This document shows, in pieces, positions 42,488 through 51,602 of a stretch of DNA of 64,000 nucleotides. The notes under the pieces are model-generated. The model made no database searches, was not told the origin of the DNA, and was given only the letters and a program-made list of their open reading frames with translations. A program made the position numbers and the translations under genes. The DNA lies in assembly GCF_021390515.1 (NCBI RefSeq), contig NZ_JAJUXI010000005.1:451247-515246 (forward strand), in the 5' to 3' direction. The DNA is from Dyadobacter sp. CY326. Lineage in GTDB: Bacteria; Bacteroidota; Bacteroidia; Cytophagales; Spirosomataceae. Position 1 is the stretch's first letter; every line of letters begins with the position of its first letter.

Positions 42488-43051
42488 ATGAGAAAGATAA
42501 CCGCGCTCTTATTTACAGGCGTGCTCGCATTAATGCTGCAAAGCTGCTACGGACAATCCGCACCGGCGCAGAAAGAACAGGAAAGCCCGGCTTATTCCAG
42601 AAAGGACTCTGGTTCAGTTAATAAAAGTAATGAGGAGTGGAAAAAAATCCTTTCTCCGGAAGTTTACGAAGTGGCCCGTTTGAAAGGAACAGAACGCCCG
42701 TTCACCAGCGAATTTGAACATTCCAAAGATGTGGGAACATTCTATTGCGCGGTTTGCGGCAATGCACTTTTCAGAAGCAATGCCAAATATGAAAGCGGTT
42801 GTGGTTGGCCGAGCTTCTTTGAGCCATTAAGCAAAACTTCGATTTTAGAAGCCGCAGACAACACACTTGGCATGCGCCGGACCGAGGTCATGTGCGGCAA
42901 ATGCAAGTCACATTTAGGCCACGTTTTTGAAGATGGCCCACCTCCAACCGGCTTGCGTTATTGCATCAACGGCGTTGTGCTGGATTTTGAAAAAGCAAAA
43001 ACGGCCGAGAAAAAATTCAACAGTAAAAAGAAAACTGACAGCGGCAGCTAG
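42488..43051 (+). CDS. msrB: Exported peptide-methionine (R)-S-oxide reductase
   Basis: 187 residues with a lipoprotein signal (LLFTGVLALMLQSCYG, lipobox QSC). Zinc sites Cys87/Cys90 (CAVC) and Cys136/Cys139 (CGKC), SGCGWPSFFEP and the catalytic Cys159 in LRYCINGVVLDF are the MsrB features. It repairs methionine sulfoxide in envelope proteins, probably anchored to a membrane facing the periplasm. The segment after the catalytic Cys reads NGVVLDF where many MsrBs have NSAALxF, a normal variant. It is divergent from the kinase gene and ends in a strong terminator. Confidence 0.94.
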   Translation: MRKITALLFTGVLALMLQSCYGQSAPAQKEQESPAYSRKDSGSVNKSNEEWKKILSPEVYEVARLKGTERPFTSEFEHSKDVGTFYCAVCGNALFRSNAKYESGCGWPSFFEPLSKTSILEAADNTLGMRRTEVMCGKCKSHLGHVFEDGPPPTGLRYCINGVVLDFEKAKTAEKKFNSKKKTDSGS

Positions 43052-43086
43052 GCCATAATTGCCCTGAGGTAACAATAAATTAATAT

Positions 43087-43148
43087 AAAGACACTTTTCA
43101 TCGTCTTCGAGCTAACAGGCTTGCAGTCAATGAAAAGTGTCTTTTTTT
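43087..43148 (+). terminator. Terminator after msrB
   Basis: AAAGACACTTTTCAT (43087-43101) and its exact reverse complement (43130-43144) form a 15-bp stem with a 28-nt loop that can fold further, running into a T-run to 43148. Confidence 0.85.
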
Positions 43149-43191
43149 ATTTGAGTCGGGTAAAATGCTTGTGAAAACTCTTTTAGGCAAT

Positions 43192-43222
43192 TTGTTCTAA
43201 TTCTAAATAATGTATATGTTTG
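43192..43222 (+). promoter_or_regulatory. Promoter of the DUF4856/imelysin operon
   Basis: TTG at 43192-43194 and TATGTTTG at 43215-43222 with a 20-nt spacer, ending 69 nt before the chosen ATG 43292. Confidence 0.6.
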
Positions 43223-43248
43223 CCTCTGCTTAGTTTCAGTCTAAATAA
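43195..43248 (+). promoter_or_regulatory. Candidate Fur boxes flanking the -7 element
   Basis: TTCTAAATAA at 43201-43210, between the -33 and -7 boxes, and TTAG-N7-CTAAATAA at 43230-43248 just after the -7 box resemble halves of the TTTAGA...TCTAAA type iron boxes reported for Bacteroidota. Both are imperfect. The operon's content (imelysin, TonB receptor) is what makes iron control plausible. Confidence 0.35.
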
Positions 43249-43291
43249 AGCAACCTCTTACATTTCCTGACAAAACAACAATTTGCAAAAA

Positions 43292-44485
43292 ATGCTACAA
43301 CATTTAAACCTTCGCAATGTAATGTTCGCTTCGATGCTGATCGCAGGATTGACCTCCTGTTCAGACGATGCTGAACCGACGGTAACTCCTCCAACCACAG
43401 AACTTCGGACCAAGATCGATTACGCGAAGATCACGCCAACAACACCTTACAAAAGCCTTTTCGTTGACGCAAAAGGCGATACAACAGCCGATTTGACATC
43501 CGGTAACATGCGTTACAAAATGTTTCAGGCGCTCAATTATTACATGGGCTCAGCAGTTCGCGACACAACGCAGGTGAGTGCAACGGTGTTGAAAAACATG
43601 TATACAAATACAGGAAGCCCTTTCACGGACATCAGCACGGCTACGATCAACATCAAAGGCGCTGACCTAAATGCGTCAGGTGTTCAGTTGCGCGATGTTA
43701 CTGCTTCGTCGAGAACTTCTGCGGAAGCCGATGCGGCGAAAGCAAATCTGGAAGCGAGCTTTGCCGCACTGGAAGCTGCCAGCAAATCAGTAAAAGCCAC
43801 TGCCGCGAAAGGCGTTGCGGGGAAACTGGGAACATATTTAGTTGATGCAAAAGGAATTGAACACGCGCAGATCATTCAAAAAGGCCTCATCGGCGCATTG
43901 CAGCTGGACTTGATCGGCAATGTATTGCTTGATAAAGGATTGGAAGCTGACAATTCAGCGCTGGTTTCGGGCAAAAAATACACTGCATTGGAGCACAACT
44001 GGGATGAAGCTTACGGCTTGCTAACCCTGAATCCGGTTTATCTTGCTGGCGCTACGGACGCTGTAAGAACTTCAAATGAGTCATTCCTTGGTTCTTATAT
44101 CTGGGAATACAATAAGGCAAGTTATGCCAAAGTGCACCCGGCGTTTGTAAAAGGCCGTGCGGCCATTGTTAACAACGACAAGGCGGAGGTTAAGGCGCAA
44201 GCAACATTCATCAGAACCGAAATGGAAAAGGCAATTGCCTCTGCTGCATTGGGTTATCTTAGCAAATGGAAGAGCGGAACGACCGATGCGGCCAGAGCAC
44301 ACGCGATTGGCGAAGGACTTGGATTCATTTATTCTTTACGTTACTGCACGATTAACGGGGCGGACGCTGCGTTTTCTGACGCAATTTTGCTGGGCTTGAT
44401 CGGCTCGCCGAATGGTTTCTGGGACTTGACCAATGACAAGATCAACGCTGCTTCGGATGCGATAACAGCGAAGTTCAAATTATAA
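43292..44485 (+). CDS. DUF4856 lipoprotein
   Basis: 397 residues from ATG 43292; a TTG 9 nt earlier is less likely. The lipoprotein signal ends SMLIAGLTSCSDD (lipobox LTSC). The mature part has KIDYAKITPTTPYKSL, SGNMRYKMFQALNYYM and a helical repeat with EHNWDEAYGLL and SFLGSYIWEYNKASY, the marks of DUF4856. This family occurs in Bacteroidota next to imelysin, HTTM and TonB receptor genes and is thought to belong to a surface iron-uptake system. First gene of a four-gene operon, followed by an intercistronic hairpin. Confidence 0.88.
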   Translation: MLQHLNLRNVMFASMLIAGLTSCSDDAEPTVTPPTTELRTKIDYAKITPTTPYKSLFVDAKGDTTADLTSGNMRYKMFQALNYYMGSAVRDTTQVSATVLKNMYTNTGSPFTDISTATINIKGADLNASGVQLRDVTASSRTSAEADAAKANLEASFAALEAASKSVKATAAKGVAGKLGTYLVDAKGIEHAQIIQKGLIGALQLDLIGNVLLDKGLEADNSALVSGKKYTALEHNWDEAYGLLTLNPVYLAGATDAVRTSNESFLGSYIWEYNKASYAKVHPAFVKGRAAIVNNDKAEVKAQATFIRTEMEKAIASAALGYLSKWKSGTTDAARAHAIGEGLGFIYSLRYCTINGADAAFSDAILLGLIGSPNGFWDLTNDKINAASDAITAKFKL

Positions 44486-44507
44486 TTTCAGACTATTTCT
44501 GACCCTG

Positions 44508-44548
44508 GGTGGATTGACGTTTTTCGTCAGTCCACCATTTATTGTTTT
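44508..44548 (+). terminator. Intercistronic hairpin between DUF4856 and imelysin genes
   Basis: GGTGGATTGACG (44508-44519) pairs with CGTCAGTCCACC (44525-44536), 12 bp with one G-T pair and a 5-nt loop, followed by the U-rich ATTTATTGTTTT. In an operon it probably acts as a partial terminator or as a 3'-end stabiliser, giving more DUF4856 than downstream product. Confidence 0.6.
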
Positions 44549-44568
44549 AAAACTGACCACTAATTCAA

Positions 44569-45693
44569 ATGAAAAATTACCTGGCGATTTTGCTGACCTT
44601 GCTTTTTCTGGGCTGTTCAGATTCAAAAGAAAAGCCTGAACCAGAGCCTGTTAACGATGGCATGGACCGGAAAGCAATGTTGACGCACTTGGCCGATAAC
44701 ATCATTATTCCGTCTTACGATAATTTTCAGACGAAGTTTGACTTGATGGTGACCAAGTCCAATGCATTTGCCGCCAAACCAGACGCTGCAACGCTCACAG
44801 ACTTCCGCGCAGCCTGGGTGGACGCTTATACGGAATGGCAAAAAGTTGAGCTCTTCGATTTTGGTCCGGGCGAAAAACACACGATCCGGAATTTTTTCAA
44901 TATTTACCCTGCCAGCGAGCAGGGAATTGCAGCCAACATTGCCGATCCAACAGCGAGTCTTGAAACGCCGGATTCTTATCCCAAACAAGGATTTCCAGCA
45001 ATTGATTATCTGATCAACGGCATAGGCGCCACGGATGCAGCGATTATTGCGCAATACACAACCGCACCAAACGCTGCCGCCAAACTGGCTTATATGAAGC
45101 GCGTTACCGATCGCATGGACAGCATTCTGGATAGAGTTACCAGCGAATGGAAAGGCGCTTACAGAGAAACATTTGTTACTAAAACCGGTCTGGACATTGG
45201 CTCCTCGACTTCATTGCTGGTGAATGGCTATGTGCTTCATTACGAGCGTTATATCCGTTCCGGCAAGTTCGGGATTCCATCCGGGGCAATGTTGAACGGC
45301 ATTCCCGCAGCTGAAAAAGTGGAAGCTTATTATAAGAAAGACATTTCATTGGTTCTTGCAAAAACGGCACACCAGGCGTTTGCTGACTTTTTCAACGGCA
45401 AAAGCGCAAAATCGGATGCAACCGGGCCTTCGCTAAAAACATATCTGGACGCGCTTGGCGCGAAAGATAGCGCCACCGGAAAGTCACTTACGGAGTTGCT
45501 TAATGCACAATTTGAAGCCAGCAAAACGAAGTTGAATGTCTTGAAACCCAACCTGTACGAAGAGGTGAAAACCAATAATCAGGCGATGAAGGACACTTAC
45601 ACGGAAATGCAAAAAGCTGTAAGAATGCTGAAAGTGGACATGACCTCGGCTATGAGCATTACCATCACTTACACGGATAACGACGGCGACTAA
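44569..45693 (+). CDS. Imelysin-family lipoprotein
   Basis: 374 residues; lipoprotein signal LAILLTLLFLGCSDS (lipobox LGC). The mature helical domain has ADNIIIPSYDNFQTKF, DFRAAWVDAYTEWQKVELFDFGP, GFPAIDYLI (position of the GxHxxE motif of peptidase-M75 proteins, here without the His), and LLVNGYVLHYERYIRSGKFGIP. Without the GxHxxE His it is probably an iron-binding or structural member, not a peptidase. The gene lies 12 nt before the HTTM gene. Confidence 0.9.
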   Translation: MKNYLAILLTLLFLGCSDSKEKPEPEPVNDGMDRKAMLTHLADNIIIPSYDNFQTKFDLMVTKSNAFAAKPDAATLTDFRAAWVDAYTEWQKVELFDFGPGEKHTIRNFFNIYPASEQGIAANIADPTASLETPDSYPKQGFPAIDYLINGIGATDAAIIAQYTTAPNAAAKLAYMKRVTDRMDSILDRVTSEWKGAYRETFVTKTGLDIGSSTSLLVNGYVLHYERYIRSGKFGIPSGAMLNGIPAAEKVEAYYKKDISLVLAKTAHQAFADFFNGKSAKSDATGPSLKTYLDALGAKDSATGKSLTELLNAQFEASKTKLNVLKPNLYEEVKTNNQAMKDTYTEMQKAVRMLKVDMTSAMSITITYTDNDGD

Positions 45694-45704
45694 ACGCATC
45701 ATTC

Positions 45705-47054
45705 ATGCGGGCTTATTTTAACAGATTTTCTCCGGCTGCGACGCTGGCTTTGTTCCGGGTTATTTTCGGCATGATGCTCTTTTTGAGCATTTGCCGTTTC
45801 TGGGCAAAAGGCTGGATCAATGATCTTTATATTCTACCGAAATATCATTTCGCGTTTTACGGTTTTGAATTCATCAGGCCGTTGGGAGAATGGACTTATG
45901 TGCTTTTTGCCGTCTGCGCATTGGCCGCACTAATGGTCGCACTGGGCTTATTTTACAGATTCTCCGCATTAATGCTCTTTCTGTCATTCACTTACATTGA
46001 ACTGATCGACAAAAGCACTTATCTGAATCACTATTATTTTGTCAGCATGGTGAGCTTCATGCTCATTTTTTTGCCAGCCCACGCGTCCTTTTCAATCGAC
46101 GCTTACCGGAACAAAAGATTGCTCGCAGACCAGGTTCCGAGCTGGTGCATTGACAGCATCAGACTGCTGGTGTGCATCATTTACTTTTACGCCGGGTTGG
46201 CCAAGTTGAACAGTGACTGGCTTTTACATGCATTGCCATTAAAAATCTGGTTGCCTGCCAAGAATGACCTGCCCGTTATCGGAAATCTGTTTAATTACAA
46301 ATGGATGCCTTACTTTTTCAGCTGGGCCGGATGCATTTATGATTTAAGCGTTGGCTTTTTGCTTTGGAACAGAAAAACGCGTCCGTTTGCATTTATTTCG
46401 GTGATCATTTTCCATTTGCTCACTGCGGTTCTCTTTCCAATCGGCATGTTTCCTTACATTATGATCGTCACGGCGTTCATATTTTTCCCGGGCGAATTTC
46501 ACCAGAAAATCATCGATGCCATTAGTTTCGCATTGCATTTGCCCATTCAATTCATCAGACCAAAGCGCTCATACATTGTTTTAGGCATTGCAAAACCGAT
46601 TTTGCTCACCATTTTTGCGCTGTTTTTTACATTTCAGCTCTTGTTTCCTTTTCGTTATTTGCTGTATGCCGATGAGCTTTTCTGGACAGAAGAAGGTTAT
46701 CGTTTTTCCTGGCGGGTTATGCTGATGGAAAAAGCGGGTTACACGCAGTTTACGGTCATGGATGCTTCTGGCAAAATACAGATTGTCAATAACAACGATT
46801 TCCTGACGCGCTTGCAGGAGAAAATGATGTCGACCCAGCCGGATATGATCGTGCAATATGCGCATATGCTTCGTGACCATTACGCGGCTGCGGGCTTTCA
46901 ACAACCACAAGTTTACGTGGATTCTTACGTGGCACTCAATGGCCGGATGGGCAAACCACTCGTTGATCCCGCAGTTGACCTGGCCAAACAAACTGATTCC
47001 TTCCAACACAAATCCTGGATTATTCCTTTTAATGATGAGATCAAAGGGCTTTAA
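45705..47054 (+). CDS. HTTM-domain membrane protein
   Basis: 449 residues. LALFRVIFGMMLFLSICRFWAKGWI opens the HTTM region, a set of transmembrane segments also found in vitamin-K-dependent gamma-carboxylase. LNHYYFVSMVSFMLIFLPAH, YFYAGLAKLNSDWLL and the HLLTAVLFPIGMFPY segment are typical. The soluble C-terminal ~130 residues contain FTVMDASGKIQIV. Whether it carboxylates a substrate is unknown; its steady neighbours are imelysin and a TonB receptor. The 3' end overlaps the receptor gene by about 20 nt. Confidence 0.88.
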   Translation: MRAYFNRFSPAATLALFRVIFGMMLFLSICRFWAKGWINDLYILPKYHFAFYGFEFIRPLGEWTYVLFAVCALAALMVALGLFYRFSALMLFLSFTYIELIDKSTYLNHYYFVSMVSFMLIFLPAHASFSIDAYRNKRLLADQVPSWCIDSIRLLVCIIYFYAGLAKLNSDWLLHALPLKIWLPAKNDLPVIGNLFNYKWMPYFFSWAGCIYDLSVGFLLWNRKTRPFAFISVIIFHLLTAVLFPIGMFPYIMIVTAFIFFPGEFHQKIIDAISFALHLPIQFIRPKRSYIVLGIAKPILLTIFALFFTFQLLFPFRYLLYADELFWTEEGYRFSWRVMLMEKAGYTQFTVMDASGKIQIVNNNDFLTRLQEKMMSTQPDMIVQYAHMLRDHYAAAGFQQPQVYVDSYVALNGRMGKPLVDPAVDLAKQTDSFQHKSWIIPFNDEIKGL

Positions 47055-49455
47055 ATTCCTTTTATTATTACTGACCCTTTCAAGTGTCGCCGCTGCCCAG
47101 TTTCGCATTTCCGGAAGGGTTTTGTCCAAGTCGGATAGTGCCGCAATTTCCGGGTGCATTGTTTTATTAAACGAAAATCAGAAAACGGTTACCGACACAA
47201 ACGGCCATTTCACATTTGCCAACATTCCCAACGGAAAACACACGCTGCAAACCGTGTCCTCACATTACAGATCGTTTCAAAAAAACATCGCATTGTCAGG
47301 CAAGGACCAACACATTGACATTCACCTGACTTCCAGCGAACAAACGTTAAACGAGTTGACGGTCACCGAAAAAGCCACCGATTTCGGCTTTTCGCGGTTA
47401 CGTGGAGTGGAGAATATGGGCATTTATGAGGGAAAGAAATCGGAAGTTATCACGCCCGATCAGCTTGTCGCAAATCTTTCTACTAACAATGCACGGCAAG
47501 TTTATTCACGAGTTGCGGGTTTGAACATTTGGGAAAATGACGGCGGCGGGTTGCAGCTTAGCATTGGCGGCCGCGGACTAGACCCTAATCGCACTTCTAA
47601 TTTTAATGTGCGGCAAAATGGTCACGACATCAGCGCGGATGCATTGGGTTACCCGGAAAGTTATTACACCCCTCCGATTGAAGGCGTCGGCCGCATTCAG
47701 ATCGTGCGGGGCGCGGCTTCACTCCAATATGGCACGCAGTTTGGCGGATTGATCAATTTTGTGATGCGCAAGCCTGTTGAGAACAAAAAACTCGAAATCA
47801 CTGCACGGCAAAGTGTTGGTTCTTTCGGGTTTTACAATGCATTCACCAGCGCAAGCGGGACGGTGGGAAAGTTGAGTTATTATACTTTTTTCCAATATAA
47901 AAAGGCAGACGGCTGGCGGGAAAATTCGCATTTTGAAAACAAAACTGCCTATGCGGACATTGATTACAAAATATCTAATAAAACCAGCATTGGCATTGAC
48001 GTTACGCATATGGATTATCTGGCAAAGCAGCCGGGTGGGCTTTCGGATGCGATGTTTTCGCAAGATCCCCGGCAGACGAACCGTGAAAGAAACTGGTTTC
48101 AAGTGGGCTGGAACATGCTTGCATTGCATTTTGACCAAAAACTAAATGCAACGAGCGACTTCAATCTCCGCGTTTTCGGACTGGCTGCGCATCGTTATTC
48201 TCTTGGTTTCAGGCCCAACCGCGTGGCGACCATTGATGATAACAGCGAACGTGATTTGATAAAAGGCGATTTCACGAACTGGGGAGCCGAGGCGCGTTAT
48301 TTGAAAAGATATTTTATTGCTAAAAAGCAGTCTGTGCTGCTGGTTGGCGGGCGTTATTATCATGGGTTCAACCACAGTTTGCAAGGAATCGGAAGCACAG
48401 GAAAAGATGCAGATTTCAATTTCGTGCAGCCCGAGCGTTTCATCACTTACGATTATCGCTTCCCGAACCGGAATGTATCGCTTTTTGCAGAGAACATCTT
48501 TTATCTCACAGACCGACTTTCGGTGACGCCCGGCGTCAGGTTTGAATACATTAAAACAACCGCCGACGGATTTTACGGAAACATTTCGCGCGATCTTGCC
48601 GGCAACATTATCAACATTACACGCACCGATGAGTATCGAAAAAATGGGCGTCAGTTTGTCCTGGCCGGTGTTGGCGTGAGTTACAAGCCGCATTTGAATG
48701 TGGAAGTTTATGGAAACATCTCTCAAAATTACCGCTCGATCACATTCAGCGACATGCGCATTGCCAATCCATCGTCCGTCATAGATCCTAACCTAAAAGA
48801 TGAAAAAGGATACAGCGTTGACTTGGGTTTTAGAAGTCATCAGACTGCGTTTTTCAATTATGATGTGAGTCTTTTTTATCTCAATTATAATAACCGGATT
48901 GGCGAAGTGCAGTTTTATGATGAAAGCAACCGGGTGCTGCGGCTTAGGAGCAATGTGGGCCAAGCCATCATTACAGGTGTTGAATCTTATGCGGAAGCTG
49001 ATTTTATCAAACTTGCAAATCCGGAATACAGGGATTGGAGCGCTGTTGTTTTTGCGAACATTGCCTTCATCAAATCAGAATACAAGAACAGCGAAATTCC
49101 TGGTGTTCAGGGCAATGAAGTTGAATTTGTGCCAAAGTTAAACTTAAAAACGGGTCTGAGGCTTGGTTATAAAAAACTCAAAGGCTCATTCCAGCTGACA
49201 CATTTAACAGACCAGTTTTCCGAAGCAACCAATGCGGTTGATGGAGGCGTGTCGTCAGTCGTCGGCCTCATTCCAGCTTACAAAATCATGGATGTCAGCC
49301 TTTCTTACGAATGGAAACGCCTGAAAGCCGAGGGCAGCATCAACAACCTGGCCAACGAAATGTATTTCACCCGCCGCGCCACAGGATATCCCGGCCCCGG
49401 CATCCTGCCCTCGGACGGAAGAGGTTTTTATCTGACTTTGCAGGTTAAGATTTAA
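47035..49455 (+). CDS. TonB-dependent receptor (FecA-like)
   Basis: 806 residues from ATG 47035 (or 47032); RSKGFKFLLLLLTLSSVAAAQ is the signal peptide, and frames extending to 46858 lie inside the HTTM gene. A carboxypeptidase-like N-terminal domain (RISGRVLSKSDSAAI to LNELTV) is followed by the plug (VYSRVAGLNIWENDGGG, LSIGGRGLDPNR, IQIVRGAASLQYGTQFGGLINF) and a 22-strand-type barrel ending in Tyr/Leu-rich FYLTLQVKI. It should import a ferric chelate or similar ligand across the outer membrane. Its stop overlaps the convergent gene's stop by three bases. Confidence 0.93.
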   Translation: MRSKGFKFLLLLLTLSSVAAAQFRISGRVLSKSDSAAISGCIVLLNENQKTVTDTNGHFTFANIPNGKHTLQTVSSHYRSFQKNIALSGKDQHIDIHLTSSEQTLNELTVTEKATDFGFSRLRGVENMGIYEGKKSEVITPDQLVANLSTNNARQVYSRVAGLNIWENDGGGLQLSIGGRGLDPNRTSNFNVRQNGHDISADALGYPESYYTPPIEGVGRIQIVRGAASLQYGTQFGGLINFVMRKPVENKKLEITARQSVGSFGFYNAFTSASGTVGKLSYYTFFQYKKADGWRENSHFENKTAYADIDYKISNKTSIGIDVTHMDYLAKQPGGLSDAMFSQDPRQTNRERNWFQVGWNMLALHFDQKLNATSDFNLRVFGLAAHRYSLGFRPNRVATIDDNSERDLIKGDFTNWGAEARYLKRYFIAKKQSVLLVGGRYYHGFNHSLQGIGSTGKDADFNFVQPERFITYDYRFPNRNVSLFAENIFYLTDRLSVTPGVRFEYIKTTADGFYGNISRDLAGNIINITRTDEYRKNGRQFVLAGVGVSYKPHLNVEVYGNISQNYRSITFSDMRIANPSSVIDPNLKDEKGYSVDLGFRSHQTAFFNYDVSLFYLNYNNRIGEVQFYDESNRVLRLRSNVGQAIITGVESYAEADFIKLANPEYRDWSAVVFANIAFIKSEYKNSEIPGVQGNEVEFVPKLNLKTGLRLGYKKLKGSFQLTHLTDQFSEATNAVDGGVSSVVGLIPAYKIMDVSLSYEWKRLKAEGSINNLANEMYFTRRATGYPGPGILPSDGRGFYLTLQVKI

Positions 49456-50141
49456 TCACCAAACTTCCCCAATACAATCCCGAAATGGACTCCCATTGCT
49501 ATGCTGGGGACGATTTCGTTGACGCCGGGGCGATCGTATTCGAACCAGCGATCGGTGCGGGGAATGTTGGCATTGTCGAGGCCGGGTGTGATTGCTTTTA
49601 CGCTGATGTTGCGAAAACCGATTCCGGTAAACAAGTCGAGCGCCATGCGGTTGCCGAAGTAAAATTGCCAGCCGAGCTTCACGTGCCCTGCTCCTACTGT
49701 CCGTCCCGTTTTGACAAATTTGTTTTCAAAATAATTGCAGTTGCCATCCAGGCAATCCATGCCCACCCATTTGTTCTCGGCGTAAATCACTTTTTTCAGC
49801 ATAAATTCACCTGCAACATAAGCCTTAACCCGGCGGCGCGTCATGTAATAATAACGCAGTTGCGTTCTGCTTTTATAAGTGTATTTGCGCGGTCGGATGC
49901 TTTCATTTTCATACCACATATTAAAGGACGAATGTCCATAACCAAGGTCTTGCTGCAACGACATTCCGGATGTGCCCAGTGGCACTTCGACGCCGAACTG
50001 AACTGCGTTATCAAAGTCGAAAAGTGCAAGCGGCGCGAATTTTACAATAACATGCTGCTGCGCTGTTTCGGCATCAATTTGGCCAAATGATGTATAAGCT
50101 TGTAAGCAGCATGCGACCAAAAACGTAAAGAACAATCTCAT
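49452..50141 (-). CDS. Putative outer-membrane beta-barrel protein
   Basis: 229 residues with signal peptide 1-21 (LFFTFLVACCLQAYTSFGQ). The mature part alternates hydrophobic residues (VKAYVAGEFMLKKVIY, HVKLGWQFYFGNRMALDLFTGIGFRN, MGVHFGIVLGKFGD), the pattern of a small outer-membrane barrel whose last strand reaches near the C-terminus. I do not recognise a named family. It is translationally coupled (4-nt overlap) to an LVIVD lipoprotein gene upstream and converges with the TonB receptor gene, so it may serve the same surface system. Confidence 0.7.
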   Translation of the reverse strand: MRLFFTFLVACCLQAYTSFGQIDAETAQQHVIVKFAPLALFDFDNAVQFGVEVPLGTSGMSLQQDLGYGHSSFNMWYENESIRPRKYTYKSRTQLRYYYMTRRRVKAYVAGEFMLKKVIYAENKWVGMDCLDGNCNYFENKFVKTGRTVGAGHVKLGWQFYFGNRMALDLFTGIGFRNISVKAITPGLDNANIPRTDRWFEYDRPGVNEIVPSIAMGVHFGIVLGKFGD

Positions 50142-50905
50142 AAAACAGGAATTTTACTTAACAATTCAACATTATCCGCATCGTCATATTTGAACTGAAA
50201 CAAGCCTTTTTCCCCTGTGACAATCAGATGTTTGTCTCTTGCAATAACATCATAGGCAGGCAAATCACCGAATGTTTGCTTGAATACGGGCAAGGCTGGG
50301 TTGGTGATATCCAGCAACGTCAGCCCAAGCGAGCCCTCGCACACAAACAATTTATTGCCCGAAACAGCCAAACCGTAAGGCGAACTCATGCGCTGTGTGT
50401 GCACCATCTTTGGGTCGACCGGGTTGCTGATGTCAATGACATCCAGCGAGCTCAATGAATTTTGCGGTCGGCACGTAACGCCACTCCTCAGCGTGACATA
50501 GGCATATTTATCTCGAACCACCACCGGGTCGCATGATTGAATGTGCTGGAATTTCGACAGGAGTTGCGGATTTTTTGGATTGGTATTATTGAAAATATAC
50601 ATGCCGTCGCTGGCACCGATGTACAGGTTGTCTTTGTATGGAAATATGGTTTCAATCCCCACACTCATGTTTTTGTCGGTCGCTTTTACAGGGTTGGCGC
50701 CATCGGCAATGTCGTAAACTTCAAGCGTTTGCTTTGAAACAATGTAAAGTGTGGTGCCAGTTATGGCAAAGCGTGCCATGGAGCCGCCGGTGCCGGACTG
50801 GGGATTTAATGCCGAATCGGTGCGGCCGTCCTCACAACCTGTCAGAAGTAAAAACAGGCCGATCAAAGTGAGGCATATAAATATAATGGGAGCAAATCTT
50901 TTCAT
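50138..50905 (-). CDS. LVIVD-repeat lipoprotein
   Basis: 255 residues; signal ending IGLFLLLTGCEDG (lipobox TGC). The mature protein is made of propeller-like repeats: LEVYDIADGANPVKA, MYIFNNTNPKNPQLLSKF, LDVIDISNPVDPKMV and LTLLDITNPALPVFKQ, the hallmark 'D-I-[ST]-NP' units of LVIVD proteins found on the surface of Bacteroidota. Function is unknown; extracellular binding is likely. It overlaps the barrel gene by 4 nt and lies 52 nt after a second LVIVD-like gene. Confidence 0.85.
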   Translation of the reverse strand: MKRFAPIIFICLTLIGLFLLLTGCEDGRTDSALNPQSGTGGSMARFAITGTTLYIVSKQTLEVYDIADGANPVKATDKNMSVGIETIFPYKDNLYIGASDGMYIFNNTNPKNPQLLSKFQHIQSCDPVVVRDKYAYVTLRSGVTCRPQNSLSSLDVIDISNPVDPKMVHTQRMSSPYGLAVSGNKLFVCEGSLGLTLLDITNPALPVFKQTFGDLPAYDVIARDKHLIVTGEKGLFQFKYDDADNVELLSKIPVL

Positions 50906-50957
50906 GATTTCAGCGCTAGCTTTCTAGTTTTTGGAGAATGGTTGCCAGGAATTGTCG

Positions 50958-51494
50958 TTATCGGGAGCATTTTGGCATTTCTGACATCGGCACTTTTTCC
51001 CATCCCGTCACAATCCCTTTTTTACTTTCTACGCATTCAAAATAAACATTGTTGAATGGCGGGTAATTATTTACCGGAATTGCGTTCGGAATGGTCTTGG
51101 CGAGTTTGGGAGATTTTGGATCGCTAATGTTGAAAACCAGCAGATTGGATAAATTATCCGCATACAAAAATGACCCTTTTGCCGCAATGTCATAGTTGCC
51201 CGGAATGGAAATAAAGGAGAGGTTTTTTGGATTCTTGGGGTCAGCATTATCAATAATGTGAATGCCTTGACCGGATTCGTTGATGAACAAATAATTGTCC
51301 AGCAGATAAATTTTGCCCGGCTTTGCCAACGGCTGCGCACCAATGGTCTCGATTTTCGCAAGGTTTTCTTCGGTGCTGTAAATTGGTCGGTAACCGGTCC
51401 CGTCGAAGGGAAATCTTTGTAAAGGCTCGTCACGCTCGGTGGTGCAGGACACAATAAGAGCGACAAGCAAAAGCAGCAGTAACGAATATTTCAT
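50958..51494 (-). CDS. Short LVIVD-like lipoprotein
   Basis: 178 residues from ATG 51494 (KYSLLLLLLVALIVSCTTE, lipobox VSC); a frame to 51536 adds 14 residues without signal character. Repeats GIHIIDNADPKNPKNLSFI and LLVFNISDPKSPKLAK match the LVIVD units of its neighbour. It has only about two complete repeats, fewer than needed for a closed propeller, so it may assemble with the downstream partner. Likely first gene of the 51494-49452 operon. Confidence 0.78.
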   Translation of the reverse strand: MKYSLLLLLLVALIVSCTTERDEPLQRFPFDGTGYRPIYSTEENLAKIETIGAQPLAKPGKIYLLDNYLFINESGQGIHIIDNADPKNPKNLSFISIPGNYDIAAKGSFLYADNLSNLLVFNISDPKSPKLAKTIPNAIPVNNYPPFNNVYFECVESKKGIVTGWEKVPMSEMPKCSR

Positions 51495-51602
51495 GGCGCT
51501 GTGATTTGGGAGGCTAATTTTCATTTTAGACACCATGTTGCAGAAGAACGTTGCAATGGATCGAGAAGAATTTGGATTTAAGCCCGCCTGCTACTCCATT
51601 GG

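Noticed and set aside
46858..47034. Upstream extension of the TonB receptor frame by 59 codons
   Set aside because: It lies wholly inside the HTTM gene and is not signal-like; a proper signal peptide starts at 47035.
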